Positions 12,801-22,029 of a DNA stretch of 40,579 bases are shown one piece after another. The notes under the pieces were generated by a model, which saw nothing but the letters and a program-made list of their open reading frames with translations, was not told where the DNA came from and made no database searches. Where the stretch lies: contig NW_019773626.1 of NCBI RefSeq assembly GCF_001039355.2, positions 331,445-372,023 on the forward strand, read 5' to 3'. The DNA is from Lingula anatina. Lineage: Eukaryota > Brachiopoda > Lingulata > Lingulida > Lingulidae. Each line of letters begins with the position of its first letter. Within the stretch, counting starts at the first letter, position 1. A program made the translations under genes and the position numbers.

Positions 12801-15474
12801 ATAATTTCTTGTTTATTTCTAGTTCACATGGTATTTATTTATTTTTGCCATATATCGTGATAATAAGCGCCATGCCTGGTGTAGTTTTCCCATATTTTTT
12901 TTCCTGATAAAATTATGTTAAGCAAACGAAATTCAGCCACGACAATTAGTCAAATTAAGCTAATCCATTACAAACCAAGATTTATGGACACACAAGGTCG
13001 CCTTTTTGGTCTTAACTTGACAATACAAAGACAATGAACCTTAACTTCAAGGTTATGAACTATTGACACTTAGTTTACGTGAAAATAATCACCAACAATA
13101 ATCTTTATGGCTATGTAATCGATATTATCGTTGACGGTCTTTGCGGGAAAAAAGATGTGAATCTTTTCTATCTCGTGTAAAAAGAAGACCCCAATACATT
13201 ACCACGATCGTAAAAATAAAATAAAATAATAAATAATGAAGTATATTAAACGTATTGCCATATTATTCCTGCAATTGGCATTCAATTAGCAAAGTCGGAA
13301 TACTGGTGATATGAAAAAACAAACAAACAAAAGAAACGTTAAGACGAATATTAAGAACAGAATAACTGCATAGATCTAGAAAAACAAAGAAACCGCTGGT
13401 GTGAATAATGCGCAGCAGCATCAACGTCAATACTTGGATTTGGCAATACCGCAGATTTTTTGATACACATTTCTCCTTTTTTACATTATCAAGTCCGTTG
13501 CCATTTTTTTTTTCGTTTTCGGAAAAGAGAATTTAAATCTTAATAGCTGTAAATAAAACGAACACGTGAAGGGACAACTAATGACGTCAGACCAACGGTG
13601 CGGTTCTTGATTTCATTAGCTCGACATTTACTCCATTACCAATACTTATCACAATTTCACATTTCGTATTAGCACTTGAGTACTACAACAAAAAGAAAAG
13701 GTTTTATGTGAAACTTGAATATGTATATAGTTCTAATGTAAAATTTGAATTTATATCGCTGATAGAGTGATATATATATATACGGCTAGATGTAGTCTTA
13801 CAGCTCAGGTGAAATAACGAAGAGACTAGTTTCTGTATTTTGAGATAATAAAACATAATTATTTATTATAAACTTTATAATGAATCTATGAAAATTTTGA
13901 TTGTTTACCACCACGTAGAGTGGAAGTCTTTACTCCATTCGAAGTTACTGAAATTATGACTGGGAACTTTCTTTCTAATTTGCGTAGTTTGGATTGTGCA
14001 TTCCTTTCATTTTCAGATGTTGTTGGTTTTTACTTGGAACCACAAGACGACAAATCCCCTTAGTTTTAACAGTATAATACATTTAATGTATGTGTTACTG
14101 TGGAAAATATTTTTCCTACAACAAATTACCAAATCCATTGCACTTGGCCCCAGACGACAGCGGAACTGCGCATCCTTTCAACGACTTCCGGCGTTTCAGT
14201 GATCGCAGCGGTCTATCCGCACCACTCGCTGTGAATGTCAAAACACCGCTTTCACCACACCACGTGGTTCGCTGATCCCGTTTTCACTGGAGACAATATT
14301 TTGCATACCCTCCGCGGGAGGTTGTGATTAACGACCGACTGTCGTAAAAGAAATCGGCTGTAGTATACACACGTGTGATAGCATGCCACTTTGTCGGACC
14401 AAGTATAACAAGACGTGTTGATTTTCACTGGGGATTCCCCTAAAAGTTTTGAAATATTGGTCATGTTTTACGAACCATAATCGTCTGCGTATTCTCTGTA
14501 AAAACTGGCAAGACCTCGCGTAAAAATCACTTGGAAAATTTTAAAAAGCGGCACATGAGGCTGGCAAGCTTTATATATACAGCTTGATGTAGCTTAACAG
14601 CTCAGATGAAAAAACGAAGAGGCTAGTTTCAGTATTTTCAGATAATAAAACATTATTTTATATATATATACGTGTGCCCTGTCAGTTAAAAAAAATCGAA
14701 TGATGCTAGGGTGACAACTAGTGTCATTTCAAAGACATTTGACAGTTATAGCAGGACGATAATGACAACAGTGTGACAGGAATCAACCTATGGTAGTCTC
14801 ATTACAGAAGCCATCTCGAGATAAAGGTCTGATTTTCGTTTTCTTTTTGTCTTCACCGTCTCCCTTGCTAATTAAAAAAGTCTTTTTCTTTTCTTTAAAA
14901 TGAATCCGAGCTTAAGATAAGCCGCTTTTTCTCCAATGCGTTTTATCATTTCTATCATTTCTGGTGTCATCAAATACATGTTGGTCGTCTTATTTGTAAC
15001 TCTACACTGACTATATTGGCTATTTATCAGGGTTAATTTAGCTCTTTTCATGCAGAATGTTCAGCTTTCACCATTTTTTTCATCACCATTTTTCTGCTGC
15101 AAGGTAATTTTAATGATTCTTCCTTTACATCCATCTTTTAGTCTTACGTTGTTTTATGCATTTCAGTATTTCGATAATATTGCCTATATAAGTATTCAGT
15201 GAATGATCATATATTATACGAATAAAAAAAATGAACCATTATCAGGATAAAAGAATACCACGATACCTAAAAAAAAAGTCATTTTTATTTTTTATGACAA
15301 TTAGAGCTGTACAAAAGAGCGAAGGGCCAAACACAGAAGTGCCTTAAAATGTGATATCTTTTCTTTTTCTTTCTTTTCCTCTTTTAGCCTTTTCTCATTT
15401 CACCAGATGTGCAATGGAGAGGGGGTATGCTCAAGGGGAATATCAGTGATAACCGCATTCTATACACTCTTTGT

Positions 15475-15519
<45 letters not shown>

Positions 15520-16673
15520 TATAATAATAATAATAATAAAAGCAAGATTCACTTAAACTGCTTCCTGGTCAGAAAGAAGTTTTTTTTAACTAATGGTAAA
15601 GCTGCTGATTTTGTAATCCCATAGAGTTGGACCGATACTCATATATTCATATATCAAGTTTTATATTTGTCTATTTCGGTTACTGTCACAGAAATATATC
15701 TATGAAACTAGATTTTTTAAAAAGACAGCACCTACCTTCCTTGTTTCGTAATTATCATTTCTGTCGTATGCTGGTGGAACTTCAACCACAGGTCTCTGTT
15801 ACACAAATACACAGACGCCTTGCCTGGTCTAAGCCTCCCGTCGTCGCCGGGTAGGGGGTGCCCCGCACCTTGCATCGTCCCGGGGGGAGCTGGGTGCAGA
15901 GTCGGGGCCGCCGCGGCCGGGTAGGGGATCGGGGCGGCGATCGCGGCGGCTGGAATGCCGTAGGAGTCGGTCGCCGCCTGTGGAGGGGGGTAACCGCCGT
16001 TCAAGGAGCCGATGGACCCCATGGGCGACTTTCTCAGCTGTGTGGGATACAGTGGGGCGGTGGACATGTGATAGGGGTAAGGCTGGAACGGAGCAAACGC
16101 CGGGTCCATCCTGCTGGCCGGAGACACCATACTTCCGGTGGGGATGTGGTCTGGGTAGCAGCCATCGGTCAGTTTCTGACCACCAACTGCGTTTCCGTGC
16201 TCCGATTTTGGGAAGACTTCGTCGTCGTCTTCTGTGGAGGTGTCCTGCCCGCTGCCGACGCCGCAGTCGCTGGCTTTGCCACAATATGGAGTCAGATCCG
16301 CGTAGACGCTTGGCTCGTGTTGGAGAGAATTACAGCTCTCGTCGTCTGTTTTTTCACCGTTGTAGCTGCTACCGTGCCCTGCTGACTGTACGGTGTCCGA
16401 ATCTGACTCTTTACGACGGCCAACTTCATCGCTTCCAGCAGAGCCTCGTAGGCCGCCTTGTAAATAAAACCGCTTAGTGGCCGTTTTCAATAGACCCGAA
16501 TACCCCACGTTATTTTCTACACTGTTGGTCAGCCTGCTACCTGAATCGGCATTGGCCGAATTATCGAACTGTCCTACACTGACCATCAACTGTCTTGCGG
16601 CCAAGGAAGGCGGTGCTCCGATCATGTCTTCGTGAACGCTGCGCCCGACAACCCCGGCATTGCCTCTAAGCAT
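1118..16673 (-). CDS. Tbr: T-brain/Eomesodermin-class T-box transcription factor, 5 exons, complete
   Basis: Predicted DNA-binding transcription factor acting in the nucleus. CDS on the minus strand joins 16673-15736, 8043-7889, 3817-3702, 3336-3184 and 1930-1118, which gives 724 codons plus stop with consistent phase. The T-box spans about residues 288-471. It starts at [19 protein letters not shown], runs through [58 protein letters not shown] and FIAVTAYQN, and ends at [17 protein letters not shown]. Established knowledge: the VYLCNR-LWLKFH lead-in and the ADP-HW-F-GKWVPCG block are diagnostic of the Tbr1/Eomes/Tbx21 subfamily. The N-terminal 287 residues are low in complexity (Ser, Gly, Pro, Ala rich). 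The C-terminus has a basic patch near AKRMKLE and a Tyr/Gln-rich tail. The first ATG after an in-frame stop (16739-16737) is at 16673, so I start there rather than at the GTG at 16727. Family members act in mesoderm, skeletogenic or neural specification; the role here is not visible. Confidence 0.93.
2685..2698. promoter_or_regulatory. RFX X-box palindrome
   Basis: GTTGCCATGGCAAC is a perfect 14-bp palindrome and matches the canonical two-half-site RFX X-box (GTTGCC / GGCAAC). ETS-like cores AGGAAGT (2631-2637) and CAGGAAGTG (2735-2743) lie within 60 bp on either side. Binding is inferred from the motif only. Confidence 0.55.
3128..3156. repeat. (AT)n microsatellite
   Basis: Pure TA dinucleotide run of 29 bp, 28 bp inside Tbr intron 4 from the exon 4 donor. 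Confidence 0.95.
3184..3336 (-). CDS. Tbr: Tbr exon 4 (T-box)
   Basis: 153 bp, 51 whole codons. Acceptor TTTATTTCAG|ATT, donor GAC|GTAAGT. Encodes [18 protein letters not shown], a short Ser/Thr-rich variable loop ([14 protein letters not shown]), then [16 protein letters not shown]. An (AT)n tract lies about 28 bp past the donor. Confidence 0.94.
3702..3817 (-). CDS. Tbr: Tbr exon 3 (T-box)
   Basis: 116 bp, entering in phase 1 and leaving in phase 0. Acceptor TTTATTTCAG|AT, donor TTT|GTAAGT. Encodes [20 protein letters not shown], then [19 protein letters not shown]. The HPDSPN-G-HWM motif is a T-box hallmark. Confidence 0.94.
4039..4092. repeat. GC-rich inverted repeat (hairpin) in Tbr intron 2
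   Basis: The left arm GGGGGTATCTGGAGGGG (4039-4055) pairs with CCCCTCCAGGGACCCCC (4076-4092) with two mismatches. The loop is about 20 bases. It is an isolated GC island in AT-rich intron, and the G-run could also form a quadruplex. It may be the remnant of a small mobile element. Confidence 0.7.
6133..6174. repeat. (CT)n microsatellite
   Basis: About 20 CT units in Tbr intron 2. Confidence 0.95.
6669..6850. repeat. Two (CA)n microsatellites with CA-rich spacer
   Basis: CA runs at 6669-6708 and 6810-6850, separated by about 100 bp of degenerate CA/ACAC sequence. This suggests one older array that has decayed in the middle. Confidence 0.9.
7547..7672. mobile_element. Solo arm of a long-TIR foldback element
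   Basis: From CTAGGCCCC through GGGAGACCATCA, GTCGGCCATATTT and GGATC to TCTGAATG, this matches one half of the palindromic element at 25026-25309 (reading outward from its centre to its end). The opposite arm is missing. It lies in Tbr intron 2, 217 bp from exon 2. No transposase is present, so it is non-autonomous. Confidence 0.7.
7889..8043 (-). CDS. Tbr: Tbr exon 2 (T-box)
   Basis: 155 bp, phase 2 in and phase 1 out. Acceptor TTTTCCAG|A, donor CAA|GTGAGT. Encodes [19 protein letters not shown], then [17 protein letters not shown] and [15 protein letters not shown]. This is the T-box block that contacts the DNA backbone and begins the dimer interface in family structures. Confidence 0.93.
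8255..8283. repeat. (AAAT)n microsatellite
   Basis: About seven AAAT units in Tbr intron 1. Confidence 0.95.
8735..8857. mobile_element. Short inverted-repeat element (candidate MITE)
   Basis: A perfect 13-bp inverted repeat: CTTCATAAAACAA at 8735-8747 and TTGTTTTATGAAG at 8845-8857, about 97 bp apart. The interior carries CTTAAGTTGGAC and AAACTTTAAG, which again can partly pair. The size and structure fit a MITE. No clear target-site duplication is visible. Confidence 0.5.
9640..9651. promoter_or_regulatory. Palindromic TAATCGATTA homeodomain/CUT-type site
   Basis: GTAATCGATTAC is a 12-bp palindrome with two back-to-back TAAT cores around ATCGAT. The same TAATCGATTA recurs at 10522-10531, and ATCGAT cores recur at about 10560, 10928 and 13120. 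Function is inferred from the motif only. Confidence 0.3.
10861..10874. promoter_or_regulatory. RFX X-box-like site in Tbr intron 1
   Basis: GTTTCCATGGTAAC fits the RFX X-box form GTNNCC/GGNAAC with no spacer between half-sites, and is palindromic apart from one position. It is the second such motif in this gene. Confidence 0.5.
12652..12673. repeat. 22-bp perfect palindrome
   Basis: The half-site CCAAGAAGTTA is followed directly by its reverse complement. It lies in Tbr intron 1. It could be a dimer-binding site or a tiny cruciform; nothing else defines it. Confidence 0.8.
13781..13859. repeat. Dispersed direct repeat, copy 1
   Basis: A 76-bp segment containing ACAGCTCAGGTGAAA and AGATAATAAAACAT. 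It matches 14578-14656 in the same orientation with about ten differences. Both copies have TA-dinucleotide runs beside them. Confidence 0.75.
14578..14656. repeat. Dispersed direct repeat, copy 2
   Basis: Second copy of the 13781-13859 repeat, about 800 bp away and in direct orientation. The arrangement could be two independent insertions of one small repeat, or the ends of a TRIM-like element. The copies do not both have TG..CA ends, which argues against LTRs. Confidence 0.75.
15475..15539. repeat. (AAT)n microsatellite
   Basis: About 21 trinucleotide units, with one interruption near 15520, about 200 bp from the Tbr exon 1 donor. Confidence 0.95.
15736..16673 (-). CDS. Tbr: Tbr exon 1 (start codon, N-terminus, start of T-box)
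   Basis: Encodes residues 1-312 plus two bases. It opens with [17 protein letters not shown] and ends in the T-box at TEMIITKQG plus AG of an Arg codon, then the donor AG|GTAGGT. An acidic stretch ([10 protein letters not shown]) is followed by Pro/Ala/Tyr-rich sequence. The 3' third is GC-rich compared with the flanking AT-rich intron. An upstream in-frame stop shows that the reading frame does not extend further 5' unless an unseen exon splices in. Confidence 0.9.
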
Positions 16674-17748
16674 TGTGTCACCTTGTTGTAACGGTTTCAC
16701 CGAGACGCCAAGGCTACAGCAAACCACAACGACAGCTCAAGTTGTCACTAACCTCTTCCAGATAATGGAACTAAAGTGACCAAATAATCGTCTATGGCCC
16801 TTGCGAAAAGATCACCCAATTTGATGCTGCGGCGGTGACATTCTAGATGATAATAGCTCCTGTTATTACACTGAAGATCACTGTTAAGACTAATTTTTCA
16901 GTCAATAATCTCAATCCGATCGCGAGGTCGCCGTTTTTCCCATGCAGGTTGTTGACAGTTGCACAGTTAACTAGACTGTGTTGTTTTGTGTTATTCAAGC
17001 GCTGTATTATGGTCCCTGTGCTTTGATGACGAAACGATCTGTCAACTCACTGAAGCCTGGTGGGAGACAACCAACGTGTGATCAACCAATCAAAAATGGA
17101 AGTGTGCGGGACATGCGCACAGGCGCCTGGCTGCGTGTAGCGCGCCGTGGTTCTCTGGCAGACGACACAAATGACTCCAATTTGTATTGTCAAAATATTT
17201 AGTGATCAAGCACACAATTTCACTGAAGGGTTTTCATTAGACGCTGATTTCTTCAAAACTTGAGCGAGACTCAGCAAAGCTCGAGTGCTTAGTTGTACAA
17301 GTCTCAGCGTGGGTCATCCCTCTTGAAATTATGTAAGTCGTCTTCTTCTCTTGTCACTAGATCTGACAATCTCGGCTTATTAACGCTTTAATGAGCGTTC
17401 TATGGCTTCTCAAGAGTTCGCCTGCCTCCTCAAATACACTGCCGTGGCAGGTGAGATAAGCACTGATTATAGTGAGGGTAAACGAAACATGTAATAGGGA
17501 CTAATTACAATTAGAAGCCCCGCGGACAAAGGCCGTGCACAATGGACCGGACAAATGAATTGACCATGCCGGCCACCTGTAGACTTCAGGCTTCAACCCG
17601 TGGCAGGTAGATTAAGCGGAAAAATTGGTCGTGAATGAGCGAATGACCACTTAACCGGATCCCGACAGTTGTCTATCTAACCTGTACGTTAAACGTAGGG
17701 GTTCAGTTAGCAAATTGAAGCCATTCTTTGTCGCTCGTGTTGAGTTGG

Positions 17749-17750
<2 letters not shown>
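16674..17750 (-). promoter_or_regulatory. Tbr 5' UTR and proximal upstream region
   Basis: This begins just upstream of the Tbr start. An in-frame stop at 16739-16737 closes the reading frame. The stretch is less AT-rich than the rest of the intergenic DNA. It has a GC-rich block near 17100-17160, an inverted CCAAT box (17086-17090), an E-box joined to a GATA core (CAGGTGAGATAAG near 17448-17460), and further E-boxes and homeodomain-type cores to 17700. I see no TATA box that fixes a start site. Confidence 0.45.

Positions 17751-17785
<35 letters not shown>
17751..17785. repeat. (CT)n microsatellite
   Basis: About 17 CT units in the intergenic region. Confidence 0.95.
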
Positions 17786-17788
<3 letters not shown>

Positions 17789-18819
17789 TTTTATACATTT
17801 AACCATGTGCATCAAAATACCCAACAGAACAGAAAAGACAAAATGAAATATTCGTTATTATGTCCAAGATGTAACCCATCATGACAAAATCAGGAATCTT
17901 TGGAAATATGTTGTTTTAAAAACAACAAGATTTTCCCTGCAAAATGGTGTAAAAATATTTCTGTAACTTTTAAATTGTTAAAGTTTATAGCTTCTTATTA
18001 AGGGGCTTTTTTATATTTTTACTGTATAATGTATTTAATTTATTTGTTTGTTGTTCATTTATCTATTTACTGTTTATATTTAGCTATTTATTTATTTACT
18101 TAATCAGGCAGTTGGTTTATCTTGCTAGATGTGGGTAGGTGCTTGGTTTAGTACGTAGACAAGAACATCATATATATTCTCTATGTGTATTCTTTCTCTC
18201 TCTTACACTTTGTGTGTGTTGCTTAAGTCTTTAATTTTTCTAACCAGGCCTTTTTGAAGAAAATATGAAATTATTTAAACCAAGAAAAAAGCGGATATCA
18301 GACCAAATGGAATAAAGTTATATGAATTATTTTCAACCAAAAATAAGAAAAAAAACTTAATAATCTGTACAAATTTTATGACATCTTGAATAAAGGGGTC
18401 AAATCAACTAGGCTGACATGCATCTATTCCACGAACGGTAAACGGTATTGCATAACAGTAGCCTTTATGAGAAATAAACTTGCATGCTTGCCTGATCTAC
18501 CCAATCTTCCTATATCCAAAATTGCTACATCGTGACAGAACTAATTGTGCCCAATCCTACATGTAATTGTGGGGTTAAACTGACATTTTTATTGGATAAT
18601 TATCAGACCAGATAAATGTTGTCTCGTGGATTGGTTACGTATGGCAGAACGCGCATCCCCAGTATCACGTGCAGGGATCTTGTTTTAAAACGCCTTGGCC
18701 AGATGAAGAGATAGGCATTACATGATATTTTATTAAACACTGAATAATGATTACAGATGCATTTCACAGACTTTCCCCACAACTTTTTGAATATATATGT
18801 ACATATATTGTGTAATATT
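17786..18819. other. Intergenic AT-rich sequence
   Basis: No gene, RNA or repeat recognised apart from short A/T-rich runs such as TTTATTTATTTA near 18060-18100. Confidence 0.6.
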
Positions 18820-18970
18820 CAGGGACGGATCTTCTAAAGACGGTCAGCTTTTCCAGTTTACATAAACGAGTAACTATTTTTTTTTCTGTCGGAAGACGGT
18901 CACTTATAGAGAATGAATCAACAAAGATAATTTGGAAGACTGTCAGAAAATATCTCTTGATCCGTCCCTG
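18820..18970. mobile_element. MITE with CAGGGACGGATC ends, complete copy
   Basis: 151 bp. CAGGGACGGATC starts at 18820 and GATCCGTCCCTG ends at 18970. The interior is also partly self-complementary (GACGGTCA and TGACAGTC-type segments). Both flanks read ATATT, a likely 5-bp target-site duplication. No coding capacity. A second, 3'-truncated copy in the opposite orientation is at 27181-27322. Confidence 0.75.
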
Positions 18971-19371
18971 ATATTACATGAATGAATACGCTGCCAAATT
19001 TGTCGCCACTTAATCTATAATAATCTATAATAAGACAAATTAATTGTTTTATTCGCCCAAGCTACGGTATATAAAAAAAGATCCATTCAAACCAACCAAT
19101 TGAACCTGGATTTGCTGTCTTTTGCAATTTTAATGTACTTCAATCATAGCTCTTGTTACTCACTACATATTAGACAAGCTGGCATTCTTATTGGTGGTGG
19201 TTTACATGTGTTTCACTTTTCTGTAGTTTTAATCAAAAAGCATAAAGTAAGTAAAATAACTCTTATATTGAATTACGTGAGATACTTGACAAACTTTGTA
19301 ATCACAGTATCACAGAAATTAATTTCAACAATGATTTTATTTCGTTAGGTATTCACTTATTTTTTTCCTTC

Positions 19372-19397
19372 TTTTTTTTTTTTTTTTTTTTTTTTTT
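19372..19397. repeat. Poly-T tract
   Basis: 26 consecutive T in intergenic DNA. Confidence 0.9.
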
Positions 19398-19488
19398 GTT
19401 GATATTTTTGTGGTGCATCAAAGTATCTACATCTTTATTCATTTCATGTCTCGTCTATCTGTTATGGTTTCGAATCTTGTAACTTTAC

Positions 19489-19490
<2 letters not shown>

Positions 19491-19534
<44 letters not shown>
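19491..19534. repeat. (CT)n microsatellite
   Basis: About 22 CT units. Confidence 0.95.
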
Positions 19535-19535
<1 letters not shown>

Positions 19536-19804
19536 AAGTCCCGTTCTTCACGTTACAATTATTTTTCGGATTTCCATTAAATGTTGTAATATATATCTAG
19601 ATTTTGCTATTTAGCCTATACCAATGCATGTGTAAAATTTCTTCATGCCCAGTAAAACTTGATAGTTTTTCAACATTTTTCCGAAATGGTTAATATCAAA
19701 AGCTATAGGACAATTTAATTAAAAAACATGTATATAAATTATATGCTTAAAATCACCATCTTTTGTCAGAGAAGATTTCAGTTGGATTACTCAGTTCAGC
19801 ATAG

Positions 19805-20145
19805 TTAAAGGGATAATAACTCTTCGTATGAGATCTATATTTCATAATAAAAACATTTTGAACAACTCATAGAAATTCAATATATTCAGTTGTACAAGAA
19901 AAACGGCAATTTTAGCTATTATTTTTATATCTGAGCTTGTCTTTAGACCACGTGACCCCCTTGATGGCAAAACTCTGTTATAATCTCTTAAGAGATGATA
20001 ACAAAAAACAAACTTTTTAGAAAAAAACAGGGACTAACTTTGAATGTAAAAATGGATTCATTAACTATTGGTAAGTACTGGAAAATTGTTGCTTACTCCA
20101 GAAAAATTCATTTTTGGCCAAAACGAAGAGTTATTATCCCTTTAA
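19805..20145. mobile_element. 341-bp MITE with perfect TIRs bounded by TTAA
   Basis: The first 23 bases (19805-19827, starting TTAAAGGGATAATAACTC) are repeated exactly in inverted orientation at 20123-20145. If the outer TTAA is the target-site duplication, the TIR begins AGGGATAATAACTC, which would fit the TTAA-specific piggyBac or Kolobok superfamilies (established knowledge). The interior lacks a transposase frame. Confidence 0.8.
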
Positions 20146-20976
20146 TTTTTATTCATTATATTTATTTTCACCAATTTTAATTCATTTACAGACTCATATA
20201 CCCTGCTCATAACTAAAAAAAACCTATTCAGTGACCAAAATGAGTAAAATGTCTATTTAAAATTAGTATGGCTAATTTCGGTGCAGAGTGAATGTAATTT
20301 AAAGGTAATGTTTAATTTCTGCTAACATTTTCCATGGATATAATTTTTGAGTACACTTCTTACATTTCCCTCTGTCACAAAAATAATTAACAATAAAAAA
20401 GATAGATAAATTAATGAATTAATTAATAATTAAAATTGATAAATAAATGTATAGATGGATAAAATAATACATTAATTAATTAATTGAAAAACATCAAGCG
20501 CCAATCAAAATCGCATCAGTAAGCGTTAGGCTTTTCAATTGCAAAAATATACAACAAATTCATCAAAATTTAAAAATGTACGCTTAAAGCCATTGTTTTC
20601 GAGTACAAAAGTACTTTTTTAAAGTTTTACGAGAGAAATCCCCATGACTCAATCCCTGTTAAGAGAGTTGACTCGAAAATGTGCAAATTAGAACACAGAA
20701 ATGGTGTATATAGGTCTCAGTTTTGTCAATTTTCGTTTTTGGCATGCATTGGAGATTGAAGGAAAATTATTTCGTTATAGTAAGTTCTAATGCACTTTTT
20801 GCGTCTTTAAACACTAACCCTGATTAAATAGGCGGAAAAAACCCTCCCTGTGTAAATAGCAATCACCTGCTCCGTAATTGGTTTCTTAATGAAAAATATT
20901 GTACATAATTACATATTTGAACATTAATGATGCGGGCGCTAATTAGGAGGATTATCACTGCCTTTAAATGCATCAA
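20146..20976. other. Intergenic AT-rich sequence
   Basis: No gene recognised. It contains degenerate TTAAT/AATTAA runs near 20400-20490 only. Confidence 0.55.
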
Positions 20977-21149
20977 CCCCATTCAGAATAGAAGATCCGA
21001 GGAACTTCTGGTCCACGGACCAAATATGGCGGACCCTTCATGGAAGAGCCAACTAAACCGCTGATGGTCTCCCGGCCTCCACACGTGCCGTCCTTGCAGG
21101 GGTCTAGCAATTAAATCTCGGAGGCGTAATTTAATCTGTTTAATGACGC
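20977..21149. mobile_element. Half copy of the long-TIR foldback element
   Basis: It starts at CCCCATTCAGAATAGA and runs through GACCAAATATGGCGGA, GATGGTCTCCCGGCCTCC, GTCTAGCAATTAAA and TAATCTGTTTAATGACGC. It is collinear with the left arm and centre of the element at 25026-25309, but the right arm is absent. Confidence 0.75.
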
Positions 21150-21390
21150 TTTTAATCGAAGTCGACATTGATTATCTGGCTAATACAACGATAGATTGTG
21201 AGGGGAGGGATGTGCACTGGGATACGCACCGCCCCCTCCTCCCCCTAAGCTTCGGAGATCCCCCTCTTCACCTCTTCCTCGCCTCCCTCCATCCCACACC
21301 CACCCCTGTACTCCATGTAAAAGTATTAAAAGAAGTGAAATGAGAGAAAATGATAATTGTTGAATTCTTGTGTGTACCATGATCGAAGTT

Positions 21391-21878
21391 CAGGCCCGTA
21401 GCCAGCAATTTCAAAAGGGGGGGGTTCGTTTTCTGAAAAAGTGGACCTTTTTCCAGAAAAACATCATGTATTAGATCAAATTTTACTCAGAGTGGACCTT
21501 TTCAAAGGAAAAGGGGCGGTTCTTTCGAACCCCCCGAACTCCCCNNNNNNNNNNNNNNNNNNNNNNNNNNNNNNNNNNNNNNNNNNNNNNNNNNNNNNNN
21601 NNNNNNNNNNNNNNNNNNNNNNNNNNNNNNNNNNNNNNNNNNNNNNNNNNNNNNNNNNNNNNNNNNNNNNNNNNNNNNNNNNNNNNNNNNNNNNNNNNNN
21701 NNNNNNNNNNNNNNNNNNNNNNNNNNNNNNNNNNNNNNNNNNNNNNNNNNNNNNNNNNNNNNNNNNNNNNNNNNNNNNNNNNNNNNNNNNNNNNNNNNNN
21801 NNNNNNNNNNNNNNNNNNNNNNNNNNNNNNNNNNNNNNNNNNNNNCCCCCCCCCCCCCCCCCTCTGGCTACGGGCCTG
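21391..21878. mobile_element. MITE with CAGGCCCGTAGCCAG ends, containing the assembly gap
   Basis: The left end CAGGCCCGTAGCCAG (21391) and the right end CTGGCTACGGGCCTG (21864-21878) are inverted repeats flanked by a 5-bp direct repeat AAGTT. The interior has two AGTGGACCTTTT blocks and G/C-runs near each end. The gap 21545-21845 lies in the C-run by the right end. Two more copies lie at 32381-32551 and 34832-34996. Confidence 0.85.
21545..21845. other. Assembly gap (301 N)
   Basis: Bounded by CCCC on the left and 17 C on the right, inside a MITE whose other complete copy is only 165 bp long. The true missing sequence is probably just a poly-C tract, so the N count is likely an over-estimate. 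Confidence 0.9.
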
Positions 21879-22029
21879 AAGTTGATTAAAGGAAAGCTGT
21901 AGGCCTTATATCTAACTTGGACATTAATTTACATGGAATTCCACACCCTAAGTTTTTCATACTTTTAGTTACTTTTGTTATACTTCAGTGTAGTAGTTAA
22001 ACTTGGACATTATAAAGGAAGTGGATAAA

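Larger units (their letters stand above)
8044..15735 (-). other. Tbr intron 1
   Basis: 7.7-kb first intron, the largest in the gene and the likeliest home for cis-regulatory modules. It holds an (AAAT)n run, a small inverted-repeat element (8735-8857), a second RFX X-box (10861-10874), two TAATCGATTA sites (9641 and 10522), a 22-bp perfect palindrome (12652-12673), a pair of 76-bp direct repeats (13781 and 14578) with a more GC-rich block between them, and an (AAT)n run (15475-15539). No hidden exon is convincing. Confidence 0.6.

Noticed and set aside
14090-14464. Open frames on both strands in the GC-richer block of Tbr intron 1
   Set aside because: No recognisable domain or splice context; could be regulatory DNA.
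14578-14640. Hammerhead-ribozyme-like core (CAGATGA ... CGAA) in the direct repeat
   Set aside because: The CTGATGA core has a mismatch and there is no stem II between the core parts, so it cannot fold as a hammerhead.
13781-14656. LTR retrotransposon with 76-bp LTRs
   Set aside because: The copies do not both begin TG and end CA, and I see no primer-binding site or polypurine tract. Kept only as direct repeats.
15829-16477. Long open frames overlapping Tbr exon 1 on both strands
   Set aside because: They are shadows of the GC-rich coding exon; their translations are Arg-rich and low in complexity, with no family resemblance.
16674-16727. N-terminal extension of the Tbr reading frame starting MVCCSLGV
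   Set aside because: The first codon is GTG, not ATG, and an in-frame stop lies just upstream. A eukaryotic start at the ATG at 16673 is more likely.
21441-21902. 153-codon open frame across the assembly gap
   Set aside because: Most of it is N, and the rest is MITE sequence.
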